Source: Sandaracinaceae bacterium
GTDB taxonomy: Bacteria; Myxococcota_A; Polyangia; Polyangiales; Houyiibacteriaceae
DNA length: 64,000 nt
Reading direction: 5' to 3'
Assembly: GCA_016706685.1 (NCBI GenBank)
Contig: JADJJE010000005.1
Span: 124,001-188,000 of the forward strand
In this document: piece by piece, positions 27,991 to 37,095 of the stretch
Position numbering within the stretch: the stretch's first letter is position 1
Layout of the letters: each line of letters starts with the position of its first letter
Program-made: the position numbers and the translations under genes
Notes under the pieces: generated by a model
The model's database searches: none
What the model was told of the DNA's origin: nothing
Seen by the model: only the letters and a program-made list of their open reading frames with translations

Positions 27991-29121
27991 TCAGCCCGTG
28001 ACCACGCCCGCCGCCACGTGGAAGTCGCGGCGGTGCTCGTCCAGCAGGATGAACTCGGGGTGAGTGGTGGTCAGGAACACCTGTCCGCCGAGGCGCGCGA
28101 GCAGGTCGAACAGCCTCCGGTTGCGGCGCCGGTCGAGCTCGCTGCTCACGTCGTCCAGCAGCAGCACGGGCACCTTGCCGGTACGCGCGCTCAGCTCGTC
28201 CAGCTCGGCTACCTTCAGCGCCAGCACGATGGCGCGCTGCTGCCCCTGCGAGGCGTGGTGCTTGGCGGCGATGGCGCGCACCGTGAGGCGCAGGTCGTCG
28301 GCGTGCGGCCCGTCGGCCGTGAACCCGCGCGCACAGTCTTTCTGGAAAGCCTGCTCGAGCGCCTGCAGGATCAGCTCACGCTCGGGAGCCACGCGCGGCT
28401 GGTAGCTCACGTCGAGCGGCAGCTCCTCGCCGGCCACGTCGTGGAAGGCGCGGGCCACGCGCGGCGCTAGGCTGCTGACCAGCGACGCGCGCGCCCGCCC
28501 CACGATCGCCCCGGCGTCGGCCAGGATCGCGTCGTAGCTGCGCACCGAGCGCGGGTCGATGGGGTCTTGCTTGAGGACCCGGTTGCGGCTGCGCAGCGCC
28601 TTCGTGTACGTGGCGAGCGCGCTCTCGTAGGTGGGGTCCAGCTGCTCCAGCATGCGGTCCAGGAACGCGCGCCGCAGCTCCGCCGAGCCGCCCGCCAGCT
28701 CCACGTCTCCGGGGTGGAAGAGCACCATGGGGAAGGTGCCGTGCCAGGCCCCGAGCGAGCGCGGGCGCTTCTCGTCCAGCTGCAGCTTGCGGGCCTTCCC
28801 GCGCTCGAGGCCGATGGTGTAGGTGCGCGTGGCCAGGTCGCCTCCCACGCGCGCGCGCAGCACGGCGGTGGGCTCGTGCAGGCGCACGATGTCCTCGGTC
28901 TTGGCGCCCCGGAAGCTGCGCAGCGAGCCCATGTAGTGAATGGCCTCGAGCAGGTTGCTCTTACCCGCGCCGTTGTCTCCATGGATGACGTTGAAGCGCG
29001 CGCCCGGCTCGAAGTCGAGGCGCTCGAGGTTGCGGAAGCCCCGCAGGAACAAGCGCTCCACGCGCAGCGGCGTGCTCGCGCCGTGCACCTCGCTGGGGAC
29101 GCTCGCGCTCACTCCGTCCAC
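27991..29121 (-). CDS. recF: DNA replication and repair protein RecF
   Basis: A 376-aa SMC-like ATPase that loads RecA at gaps with RecO and RecR. Family blocks are LFLRGFRNLERLDFEPGA, Walker A GDNGAGKSNLLEAI, the signature ASQGQQRAIVLALK, and Walker B VPVLLLDDVSSELD. The first 18 residues precede the conserved region, so a slightly later start is possible. It overlaps the end of idi2 upstream on the same strand by 13 bp. It is not next to dnaA/dnaN as in many genomes. Confidence 0.93.
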   Translation of the reverse strand: MDGVSASVPSEVHGASTPLRVERLFLRGFRNLERLDFEPGARFNVIHGDNGAGKSNLLEAIHYMGSLRSFRGAKTEDIVRLHEPTAVLRARVGGDLATRTYTIGLERGKARKLQLDEKRPRSLGAWHGTFPMVLFHPGDVELAGGSAELRRAFLDRMLEQLDPTYESALATYTKALRSRNRVLKQDPIDPRSVRSYDAILADAGAIVGRARASLVSSLAPRVARAFHDVAGEELPLDVSYQPRVAPERELILQALEQAFQKDCARGFTADGPHADDLRLTVRAIAAKHHASQGQQRAIVLALKVAELDELSARTGKVPVLLLDDVSSELDRRRNRRLFDLLARLGGQVFLTTTHPEFILLDEHRRDFHVAAGVVTG

Positions 29122-30149
29122 TCGCGCAGCTCGGCCCCGATGCGCCGCTCGGCCACACCGAGGTCTGCGGGTGTGCGGCTCCCGGTGAGCAGCATCACGG
29201 CGCGCAGCTCGCGCTCCACGCCATCCAAGAACGCCTCGGCCGCCGGCTCTCCGCCCTGCGTGAGCGCCATGAACACGGGGCGGGCGATGCCCCCCACGGT
29301 GGCACCGAGCGCGATGGCCCGCGCGACGTCGTGGCCCGTGGCGACGCCGCCCGTGGCGATCACCTTCATGCCGGCGCGGGCCGCGTAGACCACCGACGCG
29401 GCCGTGGGCACGCCCCAGTCCCAGAGCGCCTCACCCAGTTCGCGCTGACCACCCTCCGCCCGCAGCGTCTCGACGCCCACCCACGAAGTGCCGCCCGCGC
29501 CGCTGGTGTCCACGTGGATCACGCCCACGTCCTTGAGCTGTGCCACCGTGCGGCGGCTGAGCCCGTTGCCCGTCTCCTTGGCCACCACCGGCACCGGCAG
29601 CTCGCGCACCAGGCGCGCGAGCGTGGCGAGGCAGCCCCGGAAGTCGCGGTCCCCCTCGGGCTGCACCAGCTCCATGGCCGGGTTCAGGTGCACGCACAGC
29701 GCGTCGGCGCCAATGGCTTCCACCATGCGCGCCACGTCGGCCGTGGGCATCTCGCGCGCCTGCACCACGCCCACGTTGCCCAGCACCAGCGCGGTGGGCG
29801 CCACGTCGCGCACGCGGTAGGTGGACGCCGCCTCGGGGCGCAGCACCATGGCGCGCTGGCTGCCCAACCCGAACGCGTAGCCGCGCCGCTCGGCGATGCC
29901 CGCCAGCGTGCGGTTGATCTCCTCGGCGCGCTCGTGTCCGCCGGTCATGGCCGCGATGACCAGGGGCGCCCGCAGCACCTTGCCCAACAGCTCAGTGCTC
30001 AGGTCCAACTCGTCCAGCGAAAGCTCGGGCAGGCTCTGGTGCACCAGGCGAACCTGCGAGAGCAGCGTGGTCTGACCACGAAAAGCGACTTGATCCGTCG
30101 CGCAGAGGTCCAGGTGGTCGGCTTTTCGTTGTCGAATCTCGTCGGTCAT
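29109..30149 (-). CDS. fni: Isopentenyl-diphosphate delta-isomerase, type II (FMN-dependent)
   Basis: A 346-aa enzyme that interconverts IPP and DMAPP. The start at 30149 (MTDEIRQRKADHLDLC) was chosen because RKxxHL is the conserved N-terminal substrate-binding segment; the frame runs 30 codons further upstream. Other family blocks are APLVIAAMTGGHERAEEINRTLA, FGLGSQRAM, VKETGNGLS-type FMN contacts (VVAKETGNGLS), DTSGAGGTSW and VIATGGVATGHDVARAIALGA. It is divergent from the polyprenyl synthase gene, with 78 bp between the starts. Confidence 0.93.
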   Translation of the reverse strand: MTDEIRQRKADHLDLCATDQVAFRGQTTLLSQVRLVHQSLPELSLDELDLSTELLGKVLRAPLVIAAMTGGHERAEEINRTLAGIAERRGYAFGLGSQRAMVLRPEAASTYRVRDVAPTALVLGNVGVVQAREMPTADVARMVEAIGADALCVHLNPAMELVQPEGDRDFRGCLATLARLVRELPVPVVAKETGNGLSRRTVAQLKDVGVIHVDTSGAGGTSWVGVETLRAEGGQRELGEALWDWGVPTAASVVYAARAGMKVIATGGVATGHDVARAIALGATVGGIARPVFMALTQGGEPAAEAFLDGVERELRAVMLLTGSRTPADLGVAERRIGAELREWTE

Positions 30150-30227
30150 GCGCAGCTTTCGCTCCGCCTCCGGGGGCGGTCCATGCAACTTGCCTGAGGA
30201 ATAGCCCGAGCGTAAGAGGAGCGCAGC

Positions 30228-31265
30228 GTGACGCAACACACCGAACCCGATTGGTCGACCTTTGTGCGCGAGCGCGTGGACGCTCGGCTCGTGGCGTTCT
30301 TCGAGACGAAGCGCGAGCAGACGCGGCGCCTCTCGCCTCGTGGCGTGGAGATGGTGGACGCCACCGCGGCCCTCACGCTGCGCGGGGGCAAGCGCCTGCG
30401 CCCGCTGGTGCTATCGGCGGCCTACAGCGCCGTGAACCCCGAGGGCAACCTCGAGGACACCATCGCGGCGGGCGCCTCGCTCGAGCTGCTGCAGAGCTAC
30501 CTGCTCATCCACGACGACTGGATGGACCGCGACGACGAGCGGCGCGGCGGCCCGGCCGTGCACACCACGTTTCGCGAGCCGGGGCGCGACGTGCACATCG
30601 CCGACTGCCTGGGGGTGCTCACGGGCGACCTGGCCGGCACCTACGCGTGGGAGCTGATGGCCCAGGCGCCCTTCCCCAAGTGGCGCCGCGACGAGGGGCT
30701 CGAGGCGTTCTCCACGCTGCAGATCGAGGTCTACCTGGGGCAGCACCTGGACGTGCTGGCGGACAGCGACGTGGCGCGCATGCACCACCTCAAGACCGGC
30801 AGCTACACGGTGCGCGGGCCGGCCGCGCTCGGCGCCATCCTGGCCGACGCCAACCCCGACCAGGTGCTGGCGCTCACGGGCTGGGCCGATCCGCTCGGCG
30901 AGGCCTTCCAGCTGCGCGACGATCTCTTGGGCACTTTCGCGAGCGCCGCCACGGGCAAGCCGGGCGACGACCTGCGCCACGGCAAGCGCACCGGGCTCAT
31001 CCTGGAGGCCGAGCAGCGACTGCGCGACGACGCGGCCGGGCGCGCGCGGTTGGCCGCCGTGTTCGGCAACTCCAGCGCCACCGACGCGCAGGTGGCGGAC
31101 GCCATGGAGCTGCTCACGGCTTGTGGCGCGCGCGCCGCCCTCGAGGAGCGCTGCGCCGAGCTGCGCGACGTGGCCCTCGAGGTGCTGGACCACGGGGCCC
31201 TCGCGCCCGCTGGCTGTGAGCGGCTGCGGGCGCTGGCGCTGCGCCTCACGGACCGCGACCGATGA
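30228..31265 (+). CDS. Short-chain polyprenyl diphosphate synthase (FPP/GGPP synthase)
   Basis: A 345-aa trans-prenyltransferase. The first Asp-rich motif is LIHDDWMDRDDERRGG and the second is QLRDDLLGTF; GGKRLRPLV near the N-terminus and the K/T pair in LKTGSYTVRGP are also in place. The start is GTG at 30228, preceded by AGAGGAG at a good distance. The two residues before the first motif (Leu, Ile, His rather than bulky aromatics) do not settle chain length. It overlaps the mevalonate kinase gene by 4 bp and heads the isoprenoid operon. Confidence 0.9.
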   Translation: MTQHTEPDWSTFVRERVDARLVAFFETKREQTRRLSPRGVEMVDATAALTLRGGKRLRPLVLSAAYSAVNPEGNLEDTIAAGASLELLQSYLLIHDDWMDRDDERRGGPAVHTTFREPGRDVHIADCLGVLTGDLAGTYAWELMAQAPFPKWRRDEGLEAFSTLQIEVYLGQHLDVLADSDVARMHHLKTGSYTVRGPAALGAILADANPDQVLALTGWADPLGEAFQLRDDLLGTFASAATGKPGDDLRHGKRTGLILEAEQRLRDDAAGRARLAAVFGNSSATDAQVADAMELLTACGARAALEERCAELRDVALEVLDHGALAPAGCERLRALALRLTDRDR

Positions 31266-32191
31266 CCACGGCCCGCGGCGCAGGCTGCGGGAAGGTCATC
31301 CTTCTCGGCGAGCACAGCGTGGTGCACGGTCGGCCCGCGCTCGCGGCTGGGTTGTCGCGCGGCGCCACGGCCGAGGTCAGCGCGTCGACCGACGGCCTCA
31401 CACGCGCGCGCTTCGTGTTCGACACCGCCGAGGTCGACGTACTGGCCAGCCCGGACGCCGACCACTCCCTCGGCCGCGCACTGGCAGCGCTGCTGGCCAC
31501 CTACACGGAGCCACCGCCAATGCAGCTCACGGTGCGGCTCGAGCTCCCTGCCGGGGCCGGACTGGGTGCGTCGGCCGCCATGGGCGTGGCGGTCAGCGCC
31601 GCGCTCGACCAGCACCTGGGCGTCGCCCGCACGCCGGAGGAGCGAGCCACCCAGACGCTGGCCTGGGAGCGCGTGTTCCACGGCAACCCCTCGGGCGTGG
31701 ACAACACCATGGCCGCGGTGGGCGGCGTGGCGTTCTTCACGCGCGGGCAGCCCCTCGAGCCCGTGCGCGTGCGGCGGCCCCTGGTGCTAGTCATCGGCCA
31801 CAGCGGCGAGGCCTCCGAAACAAAGCTCATGGTGGGGCTAGTGGCGCAGCAGCTCGAGCGCGAACCCAAGCGCATCGGCGAGCTGTTCGACGCCATCGCG
31901 GCGCTGGTGCGCAACGGCCGCCTGGCCGTGGAAGCGGGCGACCTGCGCGCGCTCGGTCAGCTCATGGACATGAACCACGGCCTCCTGAGCGCGCTCATGC
32001 TGTCCACGCCCCGCCTCGAGGACCTGTGCCACGCCGCCCGCGAAGCCGGCGCGCTGGGCGCCAAGGTCACCGGCGCGGGCGGCGGCGGCTGCATGTTCGC
32101 GCTCGCCGCCGACACTGGCGCGGCCCACACCATCCTCGCGGCGCTACAGAGCCTGGGCGCCGAGAGCTTCATCACGGAGGTCGGCGCATGA
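31262..32191 (+). CDS. mvk: Mevalonate kinase
   Basis: A 309-aa GHMP kinase phosphorylating mevalonate. Motif 1 is GKVILLGEHSVVHGRPALA, the ATP loop is PAGAGLGASAAMGVAVS, and motif 3 is KVTGAGGGGCMFAL. The EHSVVHG form is specific to mevalonate kinases. It overlaps polyprenyl synthase (ATGA) and mvaD (ATGA) on either side, so translation of the three is coupled. Confidence 0.92.
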   Translation: MTTARGAGCGKVILLGEHSVVHGRPALAAGLSRGATAEVSASTDGLTRARFVFDTAEVDVLASPDADHSLGRALAALLATYTEPPPMQLTVRLELPAGAGLGASAAMGVAVSAALDQHLGVARTPEERATQTLAWERVFHGNPSGVDNTMAAVGGVAFFTRGQPLEPVRVRRPLVLVIGHSGEASETKLMVGLVAQQLEREPKRIGELFDAIAALVRNGRLAVEAGDLRALGQLMDMNHGLLSALMLSTPRLEDLCHAAREAGALGAKVTGAGGGGCMFALAADTGAAHTILAALQSLGAESFITEVGA

Positions 32192-33186
32192 AGGGTTCCA
32201 CGGGGCGTTGCACGGTCCGCGCGCACGCCAACATCGCGCTCTCGAAGTACTGGGGGAAGTCCGACCTGGCCCTCAACCTGCCGGCGGTCCCCAGCATCAG
32301 CATGACGCTCAGCGGGCTGGTCACCGAGACCGAGGTGCGCTTCGACCCGAGCCTGCGCGCCGACAGCATGTTCCTGGACGGCCGCCCAGCCAGCGCCGGA
32401 GAGACGCGCCGCGTGGTGGCCATGCTCGACCAGGTGCGCGCCGCCGCCAAGCACGAGCAGCGCGCCGAGGTGCGCTCCGTGAATCGCTTTCCCACCGCGG
32501 CGGGCCTCGCGTCGAGCGCGTCGGGGTTTGCTGCTCTCTCTGCTGCCGCCACGCGCGCTGCGGGCCTCGAGTGGGACGACCGCCGCGTGAGCGCGCTCGC
32601 CAGGCAAGCCAGCGCCTCGGCCGCGCGCAGCATCTTCGGGGGCTTCGCCGAGCTGCCCGCCGGCAAGCCCGGTCAGGCCAAGCTGGCCGCGCGTCAGCTG
32701 CACGGCGAGGATCACTGGGACCTGCGCATCGTGGTGGCCGAGACCGCCAAGGGCCCCAAGAAGGTGGGCTCCACCGAGGGCATGGAGCGCTCGCGCGTGA
32801 CCTCGCCCTTCTACGAGGCGTGGGTGGCCAGCGCGCCGCGCTTCTCGCAGCAGGTGAAGCGCGGGCTAAGGAAGCGCGACCTACCGCTCTTGGGGGCCGC
32901 CATGGAGCAGAGCACGCTCGCGTTCCACGCCTGCGCCATGGCCTCCGCGCCAGGCATCCTGTACTTCCAGCCCGCCACGCTGGCCGCCCTCGCCACCGTG
33001 CGCGACCTGCGCGAGCAGCGCGGCATCGAGGTGTTCGCCACCATGGACGCGGGCCCGCACGTGAAGGCGCTGTGCCACGCGAAGGACGCTGCGCGGGTGC
33101 GGCGAGCGCTGGGCCGCACCGAGGGCGTGATCGCCACGGGCGTCAGTGCCCCCGGTCCCGGCGTGGAGATCTTGAAGTGGGACTAG
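32188..33186 (+). CDS. mvaD: Diphosphomevalonate decarboxylase
   Basis: A 332-aa GHMP-fold enzyme that converts diphosphomevalonate to IPP. The start at 32188 (ATGA overlap with mvk) is followed by HANIALSKYWGK, the diagnostic N-terminal motif. Other blocks are PAVPSISMTLS, FPTAAGLASSASGFAALS and FATMDAGPHVKALC. The Asp of MDAGPHV is the catalytic residue. It is followed by about 436 bp without a gene before phosphomevalonate kinase. Confidence 0.93.
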   Translation: MKGSTGRCTVRAHANIALSKYWGKSDLALNLPAVPSISMTLSGLVTETEVRFDPSLRADSMFLDGRPASAGETRRVVAMLDQVRAAAKHEQRAEVRSVNRFPTAAGLASSASGFAALSAAATRAAGLEWDDRRVSALARQASASAARSIFGGFAELPAGKPGQAKLAARQLHGEDHWDLRIVVAETAKGPKKVGSTEGMERSRVTSPFYEAWVASAPRFSQQVKRGLRKRDLPLLGAAMEQSTLAFHACAMASAPGILYFQPATLAALATVRDLREQRGIEVFATMDAGPHVKALCHAKDAARVRRALGRTEGVIATGVSAPGPGVEILKWD

Positions 33187-33622
33187 CGCACAGCGAGGAG
33201 CTGGTGGCCCTTGGCGGGCTGGTGCGACTCGCGATCGGGCTCGTTTCAAGGATCTCTGGGCGCCCCGGGTTGGATCCTGAGGCTTCTGCACCTCTCGCAG
33301 CCGATTCGCCGTGCTGCCAGGCACTATGGGCACCCCGGACTGAAGTCCGGGGCAGCATCCCGGGCCTGGGTCGACTGCGGAAGTCCGCCCCCTGCCGGGC
33401 GCGGACTGCGTCGTTCAAGCTCGGGTGTGTCTCGAGTTGTGCGTCATCCACCGCTTGGAGTTCGACCGTTCTCCTGCTTGGAACTGCCCAGTCCGGGCCC
33501 GTTAGGGGCTGGACTTCCGCGCCTGCCCGGGCGAGGGATGCTGCCCCGGCTTTCAAGCCGGGGTGCCAATACCGCATGAAACAAGCGCGATTCATGCTGA
33601 CCAGAGCCCACCACGAGTTGTG
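33187..33622. other. Intergenic region carrying a MITE-like repeat
   Basis: No gene is supported in the 436 bases between mvaD and phosphomevalonate kinase. Most of it is occupied by repeat DNA (33240-33570). The remainder, about 50 bases on each side, shows nothing recognised, although any separate promoter for the kinase gene would have to be between 33570 and 33622. Confidence 0.6.
33328..33567. repeat. MITE-like element with composite inverted ends (copy 1)
   Basis: The left unit (33328-33388) and right unit (33510-33567) are inverted copies of each other over about 58 bases, sharing the order palindrome, gcagcatccc, gcggaagtc. Each end is itself a palindrome: ccccggactgaagtccgggg at 33332-33351 on the left and ccccggctttcaagccgggg at 33544-33563 on the right. 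Just outside the left unit, 33240-33327 also matches, in reverse, the sequence inside copy 3 (51998-52060). No coding sequence is inside. Confidence 0.75.
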
Positions 33623-34627
33623 ATGAATCATCCGGTTGAAACACGGGGCGCCCCCACCAGCGCCCCTAGCGTGCTCCGTGTCTCCGCCCCGGGGAAGCTC
33701 ATGCTCTCCGGCGAGTACGCCGTGCTGGACGGTGCCCCCGCCATCGTGGCCGCCGTGGACGCGCGCGCCGTCGCGCACCTCGCTGCCGATGACGCGCACT
33801 CGGCGAGCGTCCCTCCCGAGGTCGCGGCCACCTGGAACCTCGCACGCGAGCGCTTCCCAGCGCTACCGGCCGAGCCACCCACCATCGACGTGCGCGCGCT
33901 GCGCGACCCGACCGGTGCGCAGAAGCTGGGCTTGGGCTCGTCGGCCGCCGCCGCAGCAGCCACCGCCGGCCTCGCCCTGGCCCACGCCGGGCTGCCGCTC
34001 GAGATCGAGGACACCCGCCGCGCGCTCTTCGAGCTGGCGTTCGAAGGCCACCGCGTGATCGCCCCCGACGGCAGCGGCGCCGACGTGGCCGCCGCTGCCC
34101 TCGGTGGCTTCGTGCGCTTCGAAGCGGGCGTGCGCGAGCCCGGGACCCTGCCTGCGTGCCGCGCGCTCGCGGCCCCTGCCGGCCTGCTCACCCGCGTGGT
34201 CTGGACGGGCCACGCCGCCCGCACCAGCGACCTCGTGGCCCAGGTGCGTCAGTGGGCCTCCCGCGAGCCGCGAGCGTTCGCGGCCTGCTCCGCCGCACTC
34301 ACGGAGACCGCCGCGGCCTTCGCCGACTCCTTCGAGCGCGGTCAGCTCGCCGAGCTCCTCACGCTCACGGCCCGCTACCACGAGGGTATGCGCGACCTCG
34401 GAGAAGGAGCGGGCGCGCCCATCGTGGAAGCACGCCTCGCCGAAGTCGCCCGCCTCGCCACGCAGTGCGGTGGCCGCGCCAAGCCCAGCGGCGCTGGCGG
34501 CGGCGATGTGGCCATCGCTTTCTTCACGGCGGCCGAGGACCTCGCTGCCTTCGACGACGCACTCGCCGCCGCGGGCTTCGAGGCCCTCGCGCTGACGCTG
34601 GGCGCACCGGGGCCTCGCCTCGAGTAG
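33623..34627 (+). CDS. Phosphomevalonate kinase (GHMP family)
   Basis: A 334-aa GHMP kinase predicted to phosphorylate phosphomevalonate. Motif 1 is SAPGKLMLSGEYAVLDGAPAIVAAV, the ATP loop is KLGLGSSAAAAAATAG, and motif 3 is AKPSGAGGGDVAIAF. The GEYAVLDG and GAGGGD forms are typical of phosphomevalonate kinases. The start at 33623 was chosen because upstream codons lie in repeat DNA. With mvk, mvaD and fni it completes the lower mevalonate pathway; HMG-CoA synthase and reductase are not in the window. Confidence 0.88.
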   Translation: MNHPVETRGAPTSAPSVLRVSAPGKLMLSGEYAVLDGAPAIVAAVDARAVAHLAADDAHSASVPPEVAATWNLARERFPALPAEPPTIDVRALRDPTGAQKLGLGSSAAAAAATAGLALAHAGLPLEIEDTRRALFELAFEGHRVIAPDGSGADVAAAALGGFVRFEAGVREPGTLPACRALAAPAGLLTRVVWTGHAARTSDLVAQVRQWASREPRAFAACSAALTETAAAFADSFERGQLAELLTLTARYHEGMRDLGEGAGAPIVEARLAEVARLATQCGGRAKPSGAGGGDVAIAFFTAAEDLAAFDDALAAAGFEALALTLGAPGPRLE

Positions 34628-34705
34628 CCGGCGTCGGGCATGGCCCACCCGCCGCTCGTGGGTGGGCCATCGCGTCGCTCCCACCGGGGCACCCCGAGAG
34701 CATGA

Positions 34706-35779
34706 CTACCGTCGCACCTCGAAGATCAAGTTGAACGGCGTCTCCGCGGCACGCCGGAAGTGCGTGAACCCTGCCTTGCGGAAGACATCCGCGAGGCGCG
34801 CCTCGCCGGCCTGCGCGCCGAGCACCAGCTTGCCGCCTTCGGAGATGGCGTGCGCGCAGCAGATCAACGCGGAGCCCGAGTAGTAGAGCTGCGACACGAG
34901 CGACAGGTTGTCCTGTACGCGGTCATGGGCGAAGGGCTCCACGAGCAAGAGCGTGCCGCCCGGCGCAAGCACCGCTTCCGCGCGCTGCGCCGCCGCGACC
35001 GGATCGCCGAGGTCGTGCAGGGTGTCGAAGAAGCACACGAGGCCGTAGCGCCGGTCGGTGATCTCGGAAGCAGCCGCACACTCGAAGCGCACGCGCCCCG
35101 CGAGGCCTGCTTCGGCGGCGTGGCCACGCGCGGCTGCGATCGACTCGGCGTGGGTGTCGAAGCCGACGAAGCGCGAGTTCGGGAACGCCTCCGCCATGAG
35201 CAACGTGGCATGGCCGTGGCCGCAGCCCACGTCCGCGACCTCGATGCCGGCTTCGAGCTGCGCGACCAAGCCCTCGAGCGCGGGCAACCAGGCGGAGACC
35301 AGACTGGCGCGATACCCGTTGCGGTAGAACGCAGCCACCCCGCACGCGAGCCGACCGTTGCGCTCACCCCAGGCCACGCCCGCGCCGGTGCGGAACGCCG
35401 CGACGAGCTTGTCCTCGTCGAACCACATCGACGCCGGGGCGTTCCACGCGTGGGGGATGTAGTAGGGGCTGTCTTCGTCCGCGAGCACCATCGCGTGCTC
35501 GTTCTCGAGCTCGTAGGTGTCGCTGAAGGCGTGATACGCGATGTATCCGCCGGCGGCCTGCGCGCTCAGCCACTCACGCACGTAGCGCTCGGCGCACTGC
35601 GCGCGCTCGGCGAGTTCACGCGAGCTGACGGGGCCTGCGCCCGCCAGTGCCTTGTAGAGCCCGAGCTTGGCGCCGAGGCTGACGAGCACGCCGGTGTACC
35701 CGGCGGTCGCGTCGCCGAGGGCGCGCATCACGAAAGCTTCGAGCTTGGACGGATCAATGGGGGTGGTGTCGGTGGTCAT
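34706..35779 (-). CDS. Class I SAM-dependent methyltransferase with winged-helix N-terminus (Rv2258c-like)
   Basis: A 357-aa protein. Residues about 10-90 form an O-methyltransferase-like dimerisation/winged-helix region (VSLGAKLGLYKALAGAGPVSSRELAERAQCAERYVREWL). The SAM site is VADVGCGHGHATLLMAEAFP, with the acidic contact in FVGFDTHAESI. The ATG at 35779 was preferred to one 15 codons upstream because TTDTTPIDPSKLE is the usual start of the group. It is divergent from a GlxA-type regulator with 119 bp between the starts, so that protein may control it. The substrate is unknown. Confidence 0.82.
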   Translation of the reverse strand: MTTDTTPIDPSKLEAFVMRALGDATAGYTGVLVSLGAKLGLYKALAGAGPVSSRELAERAQCAERYVREWLSAQAAGGYIAYHAFSDTYELENEHAMVLADEDSPYYIPHAWNAPASMWFDEDKLVAAFRTGAGVAWGERNGRLACGVAAFYRNGYRASLVSAWLPALEGLVAQLEAGIEVADVGCGHGHATLLMAEAFPNSRFVGFDTHAESIAAARGHAAEAGLAGRVRFECAAASEITDRRYGLVCFFDTLHDLGDPVAAAQRAEAVLAPGGTLLLVEPFAHDRVQDNLSLVSQLYYSGSALICCAHAISEGGKLVLGAQAGEARLADVFRKAGFTHFRRAAETPFNLIFEVRR

Positions 35780-35898
35780 GGCGATCTCTGCTCCAGGTGA
35801 GTGGTTCCTCGATGCGCTCATCATTCGCCCCCGACCCGAGCCGCGGCAGAGTCGGAATCGCCCCGAATCGGTCCGTTCGTGCCACCCTCGTCGGTTTC

Positions 35899-36936
35899 AT
35901 GGCTCCACGCGCCCGCAGCCCTCGCGCCGAATCCGCGTCCTTGCACGTCAGCCTGCTCGCCCTGCCAGACGCCGTGATCTCCACCCTCAGCGGCCTCTTC
36001 GACGTGATGAACGGGGCCACGTTGATGGCATCGAGCGGCCAGTCGCGGCCACCGTTCCATGTGCAGACGGTCGGTGAGCAGACGGGGTCGCTGATGCTCG
36101 CGAGCGGCCTACCGATCGAGGTCCAGCGCGCGATCGACGACTTCGACCGCACCGACATCGTGATCGTTCCCTCCGTGCTCCTGAAATCGCATCAGTGGAA
36201 GACGGGTCGATACCCTCGCCTCGTCGCATGGCTGAAGCGCATGCACGCGCGCGGCGCGATCCTATGCTCGGCGTGCTCGGGCATCTTCCTGCTCGCCGAG
36301 ACGGGCCTCTTCGACGGGAAGGACGCGACGGTGCACTTCGGCTACGCCGGCGCGTTCGCCTCGCTCTATCCCGAGATCGCAATCCACCCCGAGCGCGTGT
36401 TGGTGATCTCCGGGCGTCGCGAAGAGTTCGTGTGCTCGGGTGCGTCGACGACCTGGCACGACTTGGTGCTCTATCTCATCGCCCGGTACGCTGGCGCGAC
36501 CATGGCCCAAGACGTCGCGCGGGCCTTCGCGCTGCAGTGGCATCAGGATGGTCTCGCGCCGTACATCGTGTTCGAGGGGAAGCGCGACCACGGAGACGGC
36601 GAGATCCTCGGCGCGCAGGACTGGTTGCTCCGCCACTTCGCGGTGGCGCGCCCGGTCGAAGAGATGATCAAGCGCTCGAAGCTCGCAGAGCGCACGTTCA
36701 AGCGCCGTTTCGTCACAGCCACGGGCCTCGCGCCGATCGAGTACGTGCAGCGCCTCCGAATCGAAGACGCGAAGCGCCGCCTCGAGCGCACGGAGGAACC
36801 AGCCGACACCATCAGCTGGCGCGTGGGTTACGAAGACCCAGCATTCTTCCGTCGCCTCTTCAAGCGCGTCACGGGCATGGCCCCAGGTGCGTACCGGAAG
36901 CGGTTCCGCATCCCGGACTTCGCGCGGCCCTCGTGA
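35899..36936 (+). CDS. GlxA-family transcriptional regulator (DJ-1/PfpI-like plus AraC HTH)
   Basis: A 345-aa regulator. The N-terminal two thirds are a DJ-1/PfpI amidase-like domain (SLLALPDAVISTLSGLFDVMN; GAILCSACSGIFLLAETGLFDG, with the Cys elbow). The C-terminus is an AraC double helix-turn-helix (RSKLAERTFKRRFVTATGLAPIEYVQRLRIEDAKRRLE, then SWRVGYEDPAFFRRLFKRVTGMAPGAYRKRF). The ATG at 35899 fits the domain start; the frame opens 34 codons earlier. It probably controls the divergent methyltransferase gene (inference from arrangement). Confidence 0.9.
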   Translation: MAPRARSPRAESASLHVSLLALPDAVISTLSGLFDVMNGATLMASSGQSRPPFHVQTVGEQTGSLMLASGLPIEVQRAIDDFDRTDIVIVPSVLLKSHQWKTGRYPRLVAWLKRMHARGAILCSACSGIFLLAETGLFDGKDATVHFGYAGAFASLYPEIAIHPERVLVISGRREEFVCSGASTTWHDLVLYLIARYAGATMAQDVARAFALQWHQDGLAPYIVFEGKRDHGDGEILGAQDWLLRHFAVARPVEEMIKRSKLAERTFKRRFVTATGLAPIEYVQRLRIEDAKRRLERTEEPADTISWRVGYEDPAFFRRLFKRVTGMAPGAYRKRFRIPDFARPS

Positions 36937-37095
36937 GAGCGGCCGCAGCCCCCGAATGTGACCGGGGCGAGGGTTCCGCCGCCGCCGACAGGCTATCTGC
37001 CGGAAACGGCCCAGCGGATGGAACGCATCTCCCGCTCGCGCGTTCACATGGTAGGCTGCCCACACACACTCCCATCGGGGTCACGGGGTCGTTCG

